Source: Bacilli bacterium (GTDB lineage: Bacteria > Bacillota_I > Bacilli_A > RF39 > UBA660). Taken from it: 64,000 nt of DNA. Below the pieces are notes generated by a model that ran no database searches, had not been told where the DNA came from, and saw only the letters and a list, made by a program, of their open reading frames with translations. The stretch lies in NCBI GenBank assembly GCA_017934595.1, contig JAGBJG010000009.1:64839-128838 (forward strand), written 5' to 3'. Shown here piece after piece: positions 1-8,793 of this stretch. The position numbers and the translations under genes were made by a program. Position 1 is the first letter of the stretch; each line of letters begins with the position of its first letter.

Positions 1-1
1 T

Positions 2-181
2 AATGTATTAGGACCATCTGTATCTAGTATACCTAAGATAAATAATATTTATTATATGCAGATACTAATTAAATATAAGAAAAGTGATATTTTATATGAG
101 CATTTAAAATATATAAAAAATATCTATATAAATAATAAAAATGTTAAAGTAGAAATTGATATAAATCCTTTGAGAATATAA
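2..181 (+). CDS. priA: PriA primosomal helicase, C-terminal end (partial)
   Basis: Only the last 59 codons are inside the window; the gene begins upstream. The readable tail contains VLGPSVSSIPKI followed by QILIKYKK, which matches the usual C-terminus of PriA (a VLGP-x-P-x-x-I-x-K-I segment, then a basic strand). PriA restarts collapsed replication forks by loading the replicative helicase. Its position directly upstream of fmt is the usual Bacillota order (priA-def-fmt or priA-fmt). The call rests on a short tail plus gene order, so it is good but not certain. Confidence 0.75.
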   Translation, partial: NVLGPSVSSIPKINNIYYMQILIKYKKSDILYEHLKYIKNIYINNKNVKVEIDINPLRI

Positions 182-213
182 GGAATATGTGATAAAATGA
201 TAATGGTGATAGT

Positions 214-1179
214 ATGAATATAGAAGACATAGAAATTAATAAAGAACTTAAGATAGTATTCATGGGTACTCCTGATTTTGCAGTACCTATCCTAGAAGCT
301 TTAATAGATAAATATGGTGTAAGAGCTATTGTTACTCAACCAGATAAAGAAGTAGGTAGAGAAAGAATATTAAAACCTACTCCTATTAAAGAAGTAGGTA
401 TCAAACATACTATATTAGTATTACAACCTAAAAAGATTAAAGAAGAATATGCTGAAATAGTTGCGTTAGAACCAGATTTAATTGTTACTTGTGCGTATGG
501 ACAAATTATTCCAAAAGAATTATTGGAATGTCCAAGACTTGGATGTATTAATGTACATGCATCATTACTTCCTAAATTAAGAGGTGGTGCACCAATCCAT
601 CGCGCGATTATAAATGGCTTTAGTAAAACAGGTATTACTATTATGTATATGAATGAAGGTATGGATAAAGGAGATATTATAACTCAAAGAGAAATACCTA
701 TTGAAGATACTGATACAGCAGAAACTCTACATGATAAATTAAGTATTTTAGGTAGAGACCTACTTATGGATACCCTACCTTCAATAATAGATGGTACAAA
801 TACTAGAACTAAGCAAGAAGAGGCTGAAGCAACATATGGATTTAATATATCAAGAGAAGATGAACATATAGATTTTAGTAAGACAACTAGACAAGTATTT
901 AATCAAATAAGAGGTTTAAATTCATGGCCAGGTGCTTATACAATATATGAAGGTAAAATATTAAAGGTATGGGCATCAAGAATAGGTAGTAATTATGATC
1001 CAATTAAAAATAATGGTGAAATAATAAATACTTATGATGATGGTTTTGGAGTTAAAACAAGTAATGGTGAAATTGTTATTACAATGGTCCAACCAGAAGG
1101 TAAAAAGAAAATGCCTGCTATTGATTTTATCAATGGTGAAAGAAATAAAGGCTCAATGATAGGAAAGATATTAAGATGA
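214..1179 (+). CDS. fmt: Methionyl-tRNA formyltransferase
   Basis: Fmt formylates Met-tRNAi using 10-formyl-tetrahydrofolate so that bacterial initiation can proceed. The N-terminal Rossmann strand KIVFMGTPDFAVP is at residues 13-25. The active-site segment N-x-H-A-SLLPKLRGGAPI spans about 113-128 (N113 and H115), and GMDKGDI at 149-155 supplies the catalytic Asp, probably D151. A C-terminal OB-like domain follows. The 321-residue length is normal. The ATG at 214 is preceded by GGTGAT, so the twelve residues before KIVFMGTP look real. Its stop overlaps the start of the next gene (ATGA), so the two are translationally coupled. Confidence 0.96.
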   Translation: MNIEDIEINKELKIVFMGTPDFAVPILEALIDKYGVRAIVTQPDKEVGRERILKPTPIKEVGIKHTILVLQPKKIKEEYAEIVALEPDLIVTCAYGQIIPKELLECPRLGCINVHASLLPKLRGGAPIHRAIINGFSKTGITIMYMNEGMDKGDIITQREIPIEDTDTAETLHDKLSILGRDLLMDTLPSIIDGTNTRTKQEEAEATYGFNISREDEHIDFSKTTRQVFNQIRGLNSWPGAYTIYEGKILKVWASRIGSNYDPIKNNGEIINTYDDGFGVKTSNGEIVITMVQPEGKKKMPAIDFINGERNKGSMIGKILR

Positions 1180-1775
1180 ATAAAGAGGATTTACTTAAAA
1201 CCCCAAGGGGAAGAGCTATAATAAAATTAGGTTTATATTTAGTATTCTTTGTTATAGTCGCGTTTTTATTTCACGCAGGATCTGATACATCAAATACTAA
1301 ACCAGATGTACCTAAGAAAAGTGCTTTAGAAGTATATAGTGATATGACTAATTATGAATATACATATTTATATAATGATACATTAATGAATGGAAAAGTT
1401 TATAGAGATTCATTATACTTTGAAATTAATGAAGATGCTTATTATGTAAATAAAAATGTATATAAAGTGAATAAAGAAACTAATGAAATTGAACCAATTG
1501 AATTAGATAAATTATATTATATAGACAATCATATGATTAGTAATTACATTAAAAAAGGTAATATAATCGGTAAAAATGAAGATTATATGAATAATGTTAT
1601 ATCAATTACTTATGGAATTGATACAGAAGATGAAAAATTAAACGTTACTACATATGAAAAAGATGAATTAATCTTTAAAGTAGTATTAAATATTGATACT
1701 AATACTATTGAAATAAATTATTCTAATGTTGGTAAAGTTAGTAATTTCATAAAAGATTTTAAAGTAAAGGAGTAG
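1176..1775 (+). CDS. Membrane-anchored protein of unknown function
   Basis: A 199-residue protein I do not recognise. The N-terminus is cytoplasmic and basic (KTPRGRAIIKLG), followed by one transmembrane helix at about residues 17-34. The rest is a hydrophilic extracytoplasmic domain rich in Asn, Tyr, Asp and Glu with no Cys. It starts inside the fmt stop codon (ATGA overlap) and is followed 3 bases later by another membrane protein, so it belongs to the fmt-ruvAB transcription unit. Codon use is like the core genes around it. It has no recognisable enzymatic motif. Confidence 0.8.
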   Translation: MNKEDLLKTPRGRAIIKLGLYLVFFVIVAFLFHAGSDTSNTKPDVPKKSALEVYSDMTNYEYTYLYNDTLMNGKVYRDSLYFEINEDAYYVNKNVYKVNKETNEIEPIELDKLYYIDNHMISNYIKKGNIIGKNEDYMNNVISITYGIDTEDEKLNVTTYEKDELIFKVVLNIDTNTIEINYSNVGKVSNFIKDFKVKE

Positions 1776-1778
1776 GCT

Positions 1779-2084
1779 ATGGAAGCAGTTATTATTATAT
1801 TAATTATATTAATTTTAGTTTTATTATTTAAAAGAACATTTAGTAGTGCTATTTATGCAATTGTAATTGTAGATATATTCTTAAGATTAGTAAATTTCTT
1901 GATGAGTTATATTAATATAAAAGGTGATGTTGGTAGTTTCTTAAATAGAATACCTGCTAGTTTGAATGCTGTTATTATCAATTCAACAAATGGCATCTTT
2001 GAAGATATTCTATTATGGGCTATATTTATCGTTTATGTAATATTCTTATATTATATAATTGGTAATTTTATTAAAAAACGTTAG
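1779..2084 (+). CDS. Small integral membrane protein
   Basis: A 101-residue protein that is mostly hydrophobic. It has helices at about 3-17, 23-43 and 77-97 and ends in KKR. In topology it resembles small CvpA/YggT-like membrane proteins, but there is no motif to name it. It sits 3 bases after the anchored protein and 9 bases before ruvA, within the same operon. Confidence 0.7.
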   Translation: MEAVIIILIILILVLLFKRTFSSAIYAIVIVDIFLRLVNFLMSYINIKGDVGSFLNRIPASLNAVIINSTNGIFEDILLWAIFIVYVIFLYYIIGNFIKKR

Positions 2085-2093
2085 GGTGGTTTT

Positions 2094-2639
2094 ATGAATT
2101 TTATAAAAGGCATAGTTGTAGAAATTGAAAGTAGTTATATTGTATTAGAGAATAATGGAATAGGATATGAAATATATACACCAAATCCTTATTCTTTTAC
2201 TTTAAATAAAGAATATATGGTATATGTATATGAAAAAATAGGTGAAGATGAACATACACTATATGGATTTATAAGTAAAGATGAAAAAGAATTATTCTTA
2301 AAACTAATTTCAGTTAAAGGATTAGGATGTAAGATGGCTCTACCTATGATAGCTTTAGGATCTATTGATGGAATAGAAGACGCTATTGAAAGAGAAAACA
2401 TCTTATATTTAAAGAAATTCCCTAAAATAGGTGATAAAGTAGCTAGACAAATTATCTTGGATTTAAAAGGTAAATTAGTTAATAATGTAGAAGTTAAAGT
2501 ATCTAATAATGAACTTACAGAAGCTTTAAAATCTTTAGGATATAAAGTAGCTGATATAAATAAAGTATTACCTAAAGTAGATAATACTAAGTCTATAGCT
2601 GATCAAATAAAGGATGCATTAAAATTAATGCTTAAATAA
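2094..2639 (+). CDS. ruvA: Holliday junction branch migration protein RuvA
   Basis: RuvA binds four-way junctions as a tetramer and recruits the RuvB motor. The N-terminal OB domain begins MNFIKGIVVEI. Two helix-hairpin-helix motifs follow (ISVKGLGCKMALPMI near 88-102 and FPKIGDKVARQIILDLKGK near 108-126). The small C-terminal RuvB-binding domain (about 138-181) begins TEALKSLGY. At 181 residues it is slightly short for the family (about 190-205), mainly in the flexible linker. The ribosome binding site is AGGGTGGTTTT. Confidence 0.95.
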   Translation: MNFIKGIVVEIESSYIVLENNGIGYEIYTPNPYSFTLNKEYMVYVYEKIGEDEHTLYGFISKDEKELFLKLISVKGLGCKMALPMIALGSIDGIEDAIERENILYLKKFPKIGDKVARQIILDLKGKLVNNVEVKVSNNELTEALKSLGYKVADINKVLPKVDNTKSIADQIKDALKLMLK

Positions 2640-2640
2640 T

Positions 2641-3189
2641 ATGAGAATAGGTATAGATATAGATGATACAATAACTAATACCCAAGATAAGATAGATGAA
2701 ATTGCCTTAGAAAAAGAAAATAAACAAGTATATGATAGAACTAAACATTGGTTTTATGATAGATTTAATTGTTCAGAAGAAGAAGATGAATTATTTTTTC
2801 ATAAATATGCCAGAGAAATAATGGGTTCAGCTGATATAAAAGAAAATGCATCATTATATATAAATAAATTACACGATTTAGGTCATGAAATATATATTAT
2901 TACAGCTAGAAGTAATAAATTTGCAGATAATATTATGGATATAACATTAGATTATCTAGCTAAGAATGAAATTAAATATGATAAAATTATATTTCAAAGT
3001 CATAATAAAGCAGATATATGTAGGGAAAATAATATTGATGTTATGGTAGATGATTCTATTGAACATATAGAAGAAATAACTAATGTTGGTATTAGAGTAA
3101 TTATTATGGATAATGAATATAATAGGAACTCAAATGGTGCGCGTGCCAAGAATTGGGAAGAGGTATATAACTTAATAGAAAGTAGGTGA
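2641..3189 (+). CDS. HAD-type 5'-nucleotidase (NT5C family)
   Basis: A 182-residue HAD phosphatase. Motif I is DIDDT at residues 6-10 (nucleophile D6, acid D8). Motif II Thr is in YIITARS, and the late acidic motif is MVDDSIEHI. It resembles the 5'(3')-deoxyribonucleotidase/NT5C family (YqfW-like), which dephosphorylates nucleoside monophosphates. The start lies one base after the ruvA stop and there is no clear ribosome binding site, so translation is probably coupled to ruvA termination. Its insertion between ruvA and ruvB is unusual and suggests a link to nucleotide salvage during repair, which is inference only. Confidence 0.82.
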   Translation: MRIGIDIDDTITNTQDKIDEIALEKENKQVYDRTKHWFYDRFNCSEEEDELFFHKYAREIMGSADIKENASLYINKLHDLGHEIYIITARSNKFADNIMDITLDYLAKNEIKYDKIIFQSHNKADICRENNIDVMVDDSIEHIEEITNVGIRVIIMDNEYNRNSNGARAKNWEEVYNLIESR

Positions 3190-3193
3190 AGCT

Positions 3194-4189
3194 ATGGATG
3201 AGAGAATAATCACTGATGATAAGTTAAAAGAAGATAGTTTTGAAGCGTCAATTAGACCTGATACATTAGAAGAATACGTAGGTCAATCTGAATTAAAAGA
3301 GAATTTAGCTATCTTTATAGAAGCAGCTAAAAAAAGAGGTGAAGCTTTAGATCATGTTTTATTATATGGTCCACCTGGTCTTGGTAAAACAACACTAGCT
3401 TATATTATCGCTAATGAATTAGGTAGTAATATAAGAGTAGCTTCAGGCCCTGCTATTGAAAAAACAGGAGATTTAGCTGCTATATTATCTACAATCGAAG
3501 AAGGAGATGTATTATTTATAGATGAGATACATAGAATTCCAAGATTTGTAGAAGAAACATTATATTCTGCTATGGAAGATTATGTATTAGATATCATAGT
3601 AGGAAATGATGCATCATCTAGAAGTATAAGAATAGATTTACCTAAATTTACCTTAGTAGGGGCAACTACAAGAGCAGGTGACTTAACAGCTCCTATGCGT
3701 GATAGATTTGGTATTGTATCTAAATTAAATTACTATACTGAAGAAGAATTAACTAAAATAGTAAAAAGAACTGCATCAGTACTTAATTCATCAATAGATG
3801 AAGATGCAGCTTTAGAAATAGCTAGAAGAAGTAGAGGTACACCAAGAATTGCGAATAGATTAGTTAAACGTGTAAGAGATTATGCAGAAGTAAAAGGTAA
3901 TGGAGTAATTACACTTCCTATTACAAGACTTGCTTTAGGTAAATTAAAAGTAGATGATATAGGTCTAGATGAAACAGACTATAACTTACTTAAATCTATT
4001 ATTGATAAATTTAATGGTGGACCTGTAGGTGTTGAAGCAATCGCATCATCTATAGGTGAAGAAGTAACAACTATAGAAGATGTATATGAACCATATCTAC
4101 TTCAAATAGGATTTTTAAAAAGAACAAATAGAGGTAGAGTAGTAACTGAAAAAGCTTATGAGCATTTAGGAATACCATTATTGAAGTAA
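3194..4189 (+). CDS. ruvB: Holliday junction branch migration ATPase RuvB
   Basis: The AAA+ motor of the RuvAB complex. Walker A GPPGLGKT is at 59-66, Walker B LFIDEIH at 107-113, and the sensor/arginine-finger segment [18 protein letters not shown] follows near 155-172. The C-terminal winged helix ends in [15 protein letters not shown]. Its 331 residues are full length. It begins 4 bases after the nucleotidase and ends just before a strong bidirectional hairpin, so it closes the fmt-ruvB operon. Confidence 0.97.
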   Translation: MDERIITDDKLKEDSFEASIRPDTLEEYVGQSELKENLAIFIEAAKKRGEALDHVLLYGPPGLGKTTLAYIIANELGSNIRVASGPAIEKTGDLAAILSTIEEGDVLFIDEIHRIPRFVEETLYSAMEDYVLDIIVGNDASSRSIRIDLPKFTLVGATTRAGDLTAPMRDRFGIVSKLNYYTEEELTKIVKRTASVLNSSIDEDAALEIARRSRGTPRIANRLVKRVRDYAEVKGNGVITLPITRLALGKLKVDDIGLDETDYNLLKSIIDKFNGGPVGVEAIASSIGEEVTTIEDVYEPYLLQIGFLKRTNRGRVVTEKAYEHLGIPLLK

Positions 4190-4321
4190 TAAAAAATAGG
4201 ACTTAATGTCCTATTTTAATTTCAAACCCAGGAGGCACCCCCTGAGGGACCTCCTTATAAAAGAATAAAAAGGGGTTGGCTAGTGTGATACTAGCACCAA
4301 TTCGCCTAATCCGAATTGGTA
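4190..4321 (-). ncRNA. Candidate structured small RNA, minus strand
   Basis: This gene-free stretch is packed with paired segments: a 9-bp hairpin (4296-4304/4312-4320), a 6-bp hairpin (4279-4284/4290-4295), a 6-bp G/C-rich stem with an inner CCC/GGG pairing (4230-4235/4250-4255), and a possible long-range AACCC/GGGTT pairing. Reading leftwards it has a consensus-like promoter just upstream and ends at the bidirectional terminator, giving a transcript of about 130 nt. It does not show the SRP, 6S, tmRNA or RNase P signatures I know. The promoter and terminator support the minus orientation; function is unknown. Confidence 0.5.
4191..4217. terminator. Bidirectional terminator after ruvB
   Basis: A 9-bp stem (4194-4202 with 4208-4216) is flanked by an A-run on the left and a T-run on the right, so it can terminate ruvB on the + strand and the candidate small RNA arriving on the - strand. 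Confidence 0.75.
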
Positions 4322-4327
4322 GTTACT

Positions 4328-4356
4328 ATATTAACTTGTAAAACATCTTTTGTCAA
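4328..4356 (-). promoter_or_regulatory. Promoter for the minus-strand small RNA
   Basis: On the minus strand, TTGACA (4351-4356) and TAATAT (4328-4333) are separated by exactly 17 bases. No minus-strand gene follows, only the hairpin cluster, which is why a small RNA is proposed. Confidence 0.55.
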
Positions 4357-4436
4357 TCTTTTTTTGCAAAAAAATATCAAAAAAATAAATTAATTTTTAA
4401 AAGTAAAATTATTTTAATAAATTTATCAAAAATGCT

Positions 4437-4464
4437 TTGAAATAGTAAAAAAATAATGTACAAT
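4437..4464 (+). promoter_or_regulatory. Promoter upstream of a short hairpin transcript
   Basis: TTGAAA (4437-4442) and TACAAT (4459-4464) are separated by 16 bases. The transcript would run straight into the hairpin at 4509-4530. Confidence 0.4.
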
Positions 4465-4470
4465 AAAGTT

Positions 4471-4534
4471 ATGAATTTTGTTCCCTATAGTATTTAGTAT
4501 GTTTTATGAAGTGTAGTAAGAGCTACACTTTTAT
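4471..4534 (+). ncRNA. Candidate short RNA or attenuator before recG
   Basis: About 60 bases after the upstream promoter there is an 8-bp stem (4509-4516/4523-4530) followed by TTTTATT, an intrinsic-terminator shape. The recG promoter begins immediately after it. It could be a tiny RNA or an attenuator of read-through into recG. There is no convincing open frame apart from an eight-codon start-stop. Confidence 0.35.
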
Positions 4535-4562
4535 TGACCTTAAAACATATGTTTGATATAAT
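4534..4562 (+). promoter_or_regulatory. recG promoter
   Basis: TTGACC (4534-4539), 17-base spacer, TATAAT (4557-4562). The predicted start is about 18 bases before the recG ATG. Confidence 0.75.
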
Positions 4563-4585
4563 TAATTATAGAAAGGTAGTGAGCT

Positions 4586-6571
4586 ATGGATCTTATAAAT
4601 TTAAAAGGTATTGGACCTAAAACATTAAAAATATTAAATAAGATTGGTATTAATAGTGATGAAGATTTAATTACTCACTATCCTTTTAGATACAATATTT
4701 TAAAGAAAACAGATTTAGATAGTTTAGAATCTGATAGTTATATTGTAACAGATGGTGTAGTAGAAAGTATGCCTTACTTAGTACATATAGGTAGACGTAT
4801 GGATAAAATGACTTTTAGACTTAATGTAGGAACTAGAATTATTAATGTTACTATTTTTAATAGAGGTTTTTATAAATCAAAATTAACTATTGGTACAACT
4901 ATTACTATCATGGGTAAATATGATATTAAACATAATAATTGTGTAGCAGCTGATATAAGATTTAGTAAGCTACCAGAAGTACCAACTATAGAACCTATAT
5001 ATCATGCAACATATGGATTATCTTCTAGGGAATTATCTAAAGTAATTGATTTAAGATTAAAAAGTGATATAGATGTTATAGATTATGTACCTGATTATTT
5101 AAATTATAAATATGGATTTATGGAAAAGGAAAAAGCTATTAGAATCGCGCATCATCCAATGAATATAAATGATTTAAAAAAAGCTAGACAAAAACTTAAA
5201 TATGAAGAATTATTTATCTTTATGTTAAAGATGAATTATTTAAAGAATTATAAGAGTAAAGAAATAGGTTTAAAAAGAGATGTTGATTATAATGAAGTAT
5301 TAAAATTTATAGATAGTCTACCTTTTAGGTTAACAGAAGACCAGTTATCATCAGTAGAAGATATTTATAAAGATTTAACTGGACCTAATAGAATGAATCG
5401 ATTATTACAAGGTGATGTAGGTTCAGGTAAGACTATTGTATCTATTATATCTATGTATATTAATTATTTAGCTGGTTATCAATCTGCTTTAATGGCACCT
5501 ACTGAAATATTAGCTAGTCAACATTATAATAATATATCTAAGTTATTTAAAGATTTAGATATTAAAGTAGAATTATTAACTGGCAAATTAAAAGTTAAAG
5601 AAAAAAAGATTATTGTGGAAAAGTTAAAAAATAATGAAATAGATATTATTATAGGTACACATGCATTATTTAGTGATGATGTAGCTTATAATAATTTAGG
5701 CTTAGTTATAACAGATGAACAACATCGATTTGGAGTTAATCAAAGAGCTTCACTAAAAAATAAAGGTATAACTCCTGATATACTTTATATGTCTGCTACT
5801 CCTATACCTAGAACTTATGCTTTAACTATCTATGGTGATATGGATATATCTAGTATTAAAACTATGCCAAGTGGTAGAAAAGAAATAATTACTACACTTA
5901 AAAAACCTAGTGAGATTAAAGATGTACTAACTAGCATGGATAATGAATTAAGTTTAGGTCATCAAATATATGTAGTGGCTCCATTAATAGAAGAATCAGA
6001 TAAAATAGATTTAGAAAACGTATATGAAATAGAAGCTAATATGAATAAGGCTTTTGGTAAAAAGTATAATATAGGTGTCCTACATGGCAAATTAAGCGAG
6101 ACAGAAAAAGATGAAATAATGGATAAGTTTAAGAATAATGATATTCAAATACTTATATCTACTACAGTAGTAGAAGTAGGCGTAGATGTACCAAATGCCA
6201 CCATGATGGTTATATATGACGCCTTTAGATTTGGTTTATCTGCTTTACATCAACTTCGTGGTAGAGTAGGTAGAAATAGTCTTCAATCTTACTGCATATT
6301 ATTAAGTAATAGAGAAACTGAAAGATTAGATATATTAACTAAAACTACAGATGGATTTAAAGTAGCTGAAGAAGATTTCAAACTAAGAGGTAGTGGAGAT
6401 TTATTTGGTTCAAGACAAAGTGGAGATATGCAATTTAATTTGGCTGATTTAAAGAAAGATTTTGATATTTTAATGAAAGCTAAAGAAGATAGTGAAGAAT
6501 TCTTATTAAACGAAGATGATAGATATACTTATATTAAAAGTTTAGTTATTAATGCAAATAATTTAGACTAA
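4586..6571 (+). CDS. recG: ATP-dependent DNA helicase RecG
   Basis: RecG reverses stalled forks and resolves R-loops and D-loops. The N-terminal wedge/OB domain includes LKGIGPKTLKIL near the start and the PFRY segment. The SF2 motor follows, with Walker A GDVGSGKT near 276-283, DEQH near 376-379, SATPIPRT, and the terminal motifs TTVVEVGVDVPNA and QLRGRVGR. The TRG-type C-terminus is present. At 661 residues it is a little shorter than the usual 680-690. It has its own consensus promoter and the ribosome binding site GAAAGG. Confidence 0.96.
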   Translation: MDLINLKGIGPKTLKILNKIGINSDEDLITHYPFRYNILKKTDLDSLESDSYIVTDGVVESMPYLVHIGRRMDKMTFRLNVGTRIINVTIFNRGFYKSKLTIGTTITIMGKYDIKHNNCVAADIRFSKLPEVPTIEPIYHATYGLSSRELSKVIDLRLKSDIDVIDYVPDYLNYKYGFMEKEKAIRIAHHPMNINDLKKARQKLKYEELFIFMLKMNYLKNYKSKEIGLKRDVDYNEVLKFIDSLPFRLTEDQLSSVEDIYKDLTGPNRMNRLLQGDVGSGKTIVSIISMYINYLAGYQSALMAPTEILASQHYNNISKLFKDLDIKVELLTGKLKVKEKKIIVEKLKNNEIDIIIGTHALFSDDVAYNNLGLVITDEQHRFGVNQRASLKNKGITPDILYMSATPIPRTYALTIYGDMDISSIKTMPSGRKEIITTLKKPSEIKDVLTSMDNELSLGHQIYVVAPLIEESDKIDLENVYEIEANMNKAFGKKYNIGVLHGKLSETEKDEIMDKFKNNDIQILISTTVVEVGVDVPNATMMVIYDAFRFGLSALHQLRGRVGRNSLQSYCILLSNRETERLDILTKTTDGFKVAEEDFKLRGSGDLFGSRQSGDMQFNLADLKKDFDILMKAKEDSEEFLLNEDDRYTYIKSLVINANNLD

Positions 6572-6603
6572 ATATGATATAATGTAATTGTAGGGTGGTT
6601 TAA

Positions 6604-7509
6604 ATGAGAAATTTTATAGTAAGTGATTTACATGGCAACGGTGCCATCTATGATAGTATAATTAATTATTTAGAAAATTTATATAACGAAGGTGAAGATA
6701 TCACTTTATATATTAATGGTGATTTAATTGATAAAGGTCCAGATACAGTTAGAATTTTTATGGATGTTAAGGATAGAATAGAAAATAAAAAGTCATTTAA
6801 TATTGTATACTTAGGTGGTAATCACGAATTAATGATGTATCAAATTGGTATTTTAAAAGATCCAATTTATATGAAAACAACAAAATGGTATAAAGAAAAT
6901 GGTGGCGAAGAAACTGTAAAAGGTTTTAATGACGCTGTATCACATGAGCAAATGGATGATATATTAAATTTTATATCAAATCTAAAAATATATCATAAAT
7001 TTGAAGAAAAGATTAATGGCAAGAATATTGTTTTAGTACACGCTAAGTGTCCTGAAGAAGTACATGATATATGTGATCTAAGAATTAAAGATGATAGTGA
7101 TTTAGTATGTGATTCAGTATGGACTAGAAGAGAAAATTATAACGATAGAATAGGTAATGATGATTATTTTACTATCATAGGTCATGATCCGTTAATTAAT
7201 AGATATGGTTATTTGTATTTCAAAGATCAAAACTATATGGATATAGATGGTGGATGTGCGAATTATGCATGTGGTGATGATAGATATGACCATGTTGCAT
7301 TAGTAGAAATAATGGATAATTCACTTAGAATATTAACATTCAATAATAACAATGAAATAACATTTGGACATAGTTTTGAAATAACAACATTTAATAATGA
7401 AGCTGAAGGTAGAAGTACTTCTATTGAACAATCAGCCTTAGCTGAAGATAGAAACCGTCTAGTGAAACCTAAAACAAAAAAGATGCCTAATATAAGAATA
7501 GTAAGTTGA
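6604..7509 (+). CDS. Calcineurin-like serine/threonine protein phosphatase
   Basis: A 301-residue metallophosphoesterase. The di-metal motifs are in order: D8-x-H10 (SDLHGNG), GDLIDKG at 39-45, GGNHE at 71-75, a later VHAK, and IIGHDPL. This is the PPP/lambda-phosphatase pattern, acting on phosphoproteins or nucleotides such as Ap4A. The usual GDxxDRG Arg is replaced by Lys. It has its own extended -10 (TGATATAAT at 6575-6583). The last codons overlap the -35 of a candidate small RNA. Confidence 0.85.
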   Translation: MRNFIVSDLHGNGAIYDSIINYLENLYNEGEDITLYINGDLIDKGPDTVRIFMDVKDRIENKKSFNIVYLGGNHELMMYQIGILKDPIYMKTTKWYKENGGEETVKGFNDAVSHEQMDDILNFISNLKIYHKFEEKINGKNIVLVHAKCPEEVHDICDLRIKDDSDLVCDSVWTRRENYNDRIGNDDYFTIIGHDPLINRYGYLYFKDQNYMDIDGGCANYACGDDRYDHVALVEIMDNSLRILTFNNNNEITFGHSFEITTFNNEAEGRSTSIEQSALAEDRNRLVKPKTKKMPNIRIVS

Positions 7510-7534
7510 CTTTTGCTATTCTTTCTTTTATAAT
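7506..7534 (+). promoter_or_regulatory. Promoter for intergenic small RNA
   Basis: TTGACT (7506-7511), 17-base spacer, TATAAT (7529-7534), with a second overlapping TATAAT at 7535-7540. It begins inside the stop codon of the phosphatase gene and faces a hairpin cluster, not a gene. Confidence 0.55.
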
Positions 7535-7540
7535 TATAAT

Positions 7541-7630
7541 AGCGTGATGATATCACGCTGGTGTTACCGCTGGTAATTGTAGTAACACCATAAAAACCCC
7601 CTGAGCCCTCTTCGGAGGGCATTTTTTTTG
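7541..7630 (+). ncRNA. Candidate small RNA with C-rich loop and terminator
   Basis: A unit of about 90 nt made of hairpin 1 (8 bp, 7541-7548/7552-7559), hairpin 2 (8 bp, 7560-7567/7582-7589), an unpaired C-rich stretch AACCCCCTGA, and a GCCCTC-ttcg-GAGGGC terminator (7605-7620) with eight T. It follows a consensus promoter directly and no protein frame fits. Exposed C-runs in Bacillota small RNAs often pair with G-rich ribosome binding sites. That role is inference here. Confidence 0.55.
7605..7629 (+). terminator. Intrinsic terminator with TTCG tetraloop
   Basis: A 6-bp G/C stem closed by TTCG and followed by T8. This is the strongest terminator in the window. Confidence 0.85.
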
Positions 7631-7689
7631 TAAATAAAAACTACTAAATTATAAATACATGGTATAATTTAAATAAGGAATGATTTAAT

Positions 7690-8706
7690 ATGATTGAACA
7701 AACAATTTTTGAAAATAATGAAGAATTAATTATTTATGTGAAAAATAATTATGATTTAGATGTTACTAAAGTAACAAAAATTGATAGGGGTAGTGCAAAT
7801 ATATATTCTTTAAATAACGAATATATATTAAAGGAATTTCAATCAAAATATTCTAAGGAAGAAATTGAAAAAGAAATAGCTGTAATAAATCATTTGATTA
7901 GTTTTGGGATAAAAGTTCCAGAATATATTAAGACAAAAAGAAATACATTTGATGACGTATATAAAGATAAAACTATAATTATTCAAAAATATATTGCTGG
8001 TGATACATTAGAAAATAACAAAGGTACATATGAACAGACTATTGAATGTGCTGAATATTATGGAAGAATAGTCGATGCTTTGAAAACGTTACCAATTGAA
8101 TTGCCGGATTCTGACTTATCAAGTTGGTATAGTAAAGAAAGTTTTGAGGGAAGTATAAAGAAACATGAAGATTTATTATCTATGCTAGATGAGAATAATG
8201 AGATAGATAAAAGAATTAGGGAAGATATTTTAGAAAAAATTGAAATGATAAAAGAAGTTGAATCATATGATTTTAGTCAAATGAAGAATCTAACAGTTTT
8301 AAATACTCATGGAGATTATAACGTATCACAATTTATATATAAAGATGGTAAAATAAATGCGGTAATAGATTTTGTTAGTGCATGTAAAATGCCGGTTGTA
8401 TGGGAACTTATTAGATCATATAGTTATATTGATAAGGATGCTATAAATGGTAACTTTAATTTAGACACATTTGTAGAATATGTAAAAACATTTAATAAGT
8501 ATATAAAATTAAATGAATATGATATCAAGTATATGCCGTATATCTATTTAGTACAAATATTAAATAGTAATTTTGGATATAAACAGTATTTATATAATAG
8601 AGATAATAGGAAATTATTAGATTTTGGTTTCTTTAGAACAAACTTGTGTAGATATTTATTTAAAAACGCTAATATAATATTTGAAAGATTAAATAAAGAA
8701 TTATAA
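7690..8706 (+). CDS. Aminoglycoside-phosphotransferase/CotS-like kinase fold protein
   Basis: A 338-residue protein of the APH/choline-kinase superfamily. The N-lobe shows VTKIDRGSANIYSL and the conserved Lys in YILKEFQ. The catalytic loop is HGDYNVSQF near 207-215 and the metal Asp is in VIDFVSA. In the Brenner motif H-x-D-x4-N the Asn is replaced by Gln, a variant seen in CotS/YutH-like members. The substrate cannot be read. It has its own TGGTATAAT promoter (7661-7669) and terminator, so it is a single-gene unit. Confidence 0.75.
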   Translation: MIEQTIFENNEELIIYVKNNYDLDVTKVTKIDRGSANIYSLNNEYILKEFQSKYSKEEIEKEIAVINHLISFGIKVPEYIKTKRNTFDDVYKDKTIIIQKYIAGDTLENNKGTYEQTIECAEYYGRIVDALKTLPIELPDSDLSSWYSKESFEGSIKKHEDLLSMLDENNEIDKRIREDILEKIEMIKEVESYDFSQMKNLTVLNTHGDYNVSQFIYKDGKINAVIDFVSACKMPVVWELIRSYSYIDKDAINGNFNLDTFVEYVKTFNKYIKLNEYDIKYMPYIYLVQILNSNFGYKQYLYNRDNRKLLDFGFFRTNLCRYLFKNANIIFERLNKEL

Positions 8707-8731
8707 AATGTCCTCTTTGGAGGGCATTTTT
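8707..8731 (+). terminator. Intrinsic terminator
   Basis: A CCTC-TTTG-GAGG stem extended by four outer pairs and followed by T4-A-TT closes the phosphotransferase gene. Confidence 0.75.
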
Positions 8732-8793
8732 ATTGTAGATACTTATTATGATTACTTTTTTATATCACCATATAATATATTGGAGTGATAATT

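Noticed and set aside
4190-4321. Identification as SRP RNA, 6S RNA or tmRNA.
   Set aside because: No GGAAG-type SRP apical loop, no long bubble-containing duplex of 6S, and no tRNA-like domain.
7263-7622. A minus-strand frame across the phosphatase end and the small-RNA region.
   Set aside because: It covers a plus-strand promoter, hairpins and terminator, and has no plausible start signal.
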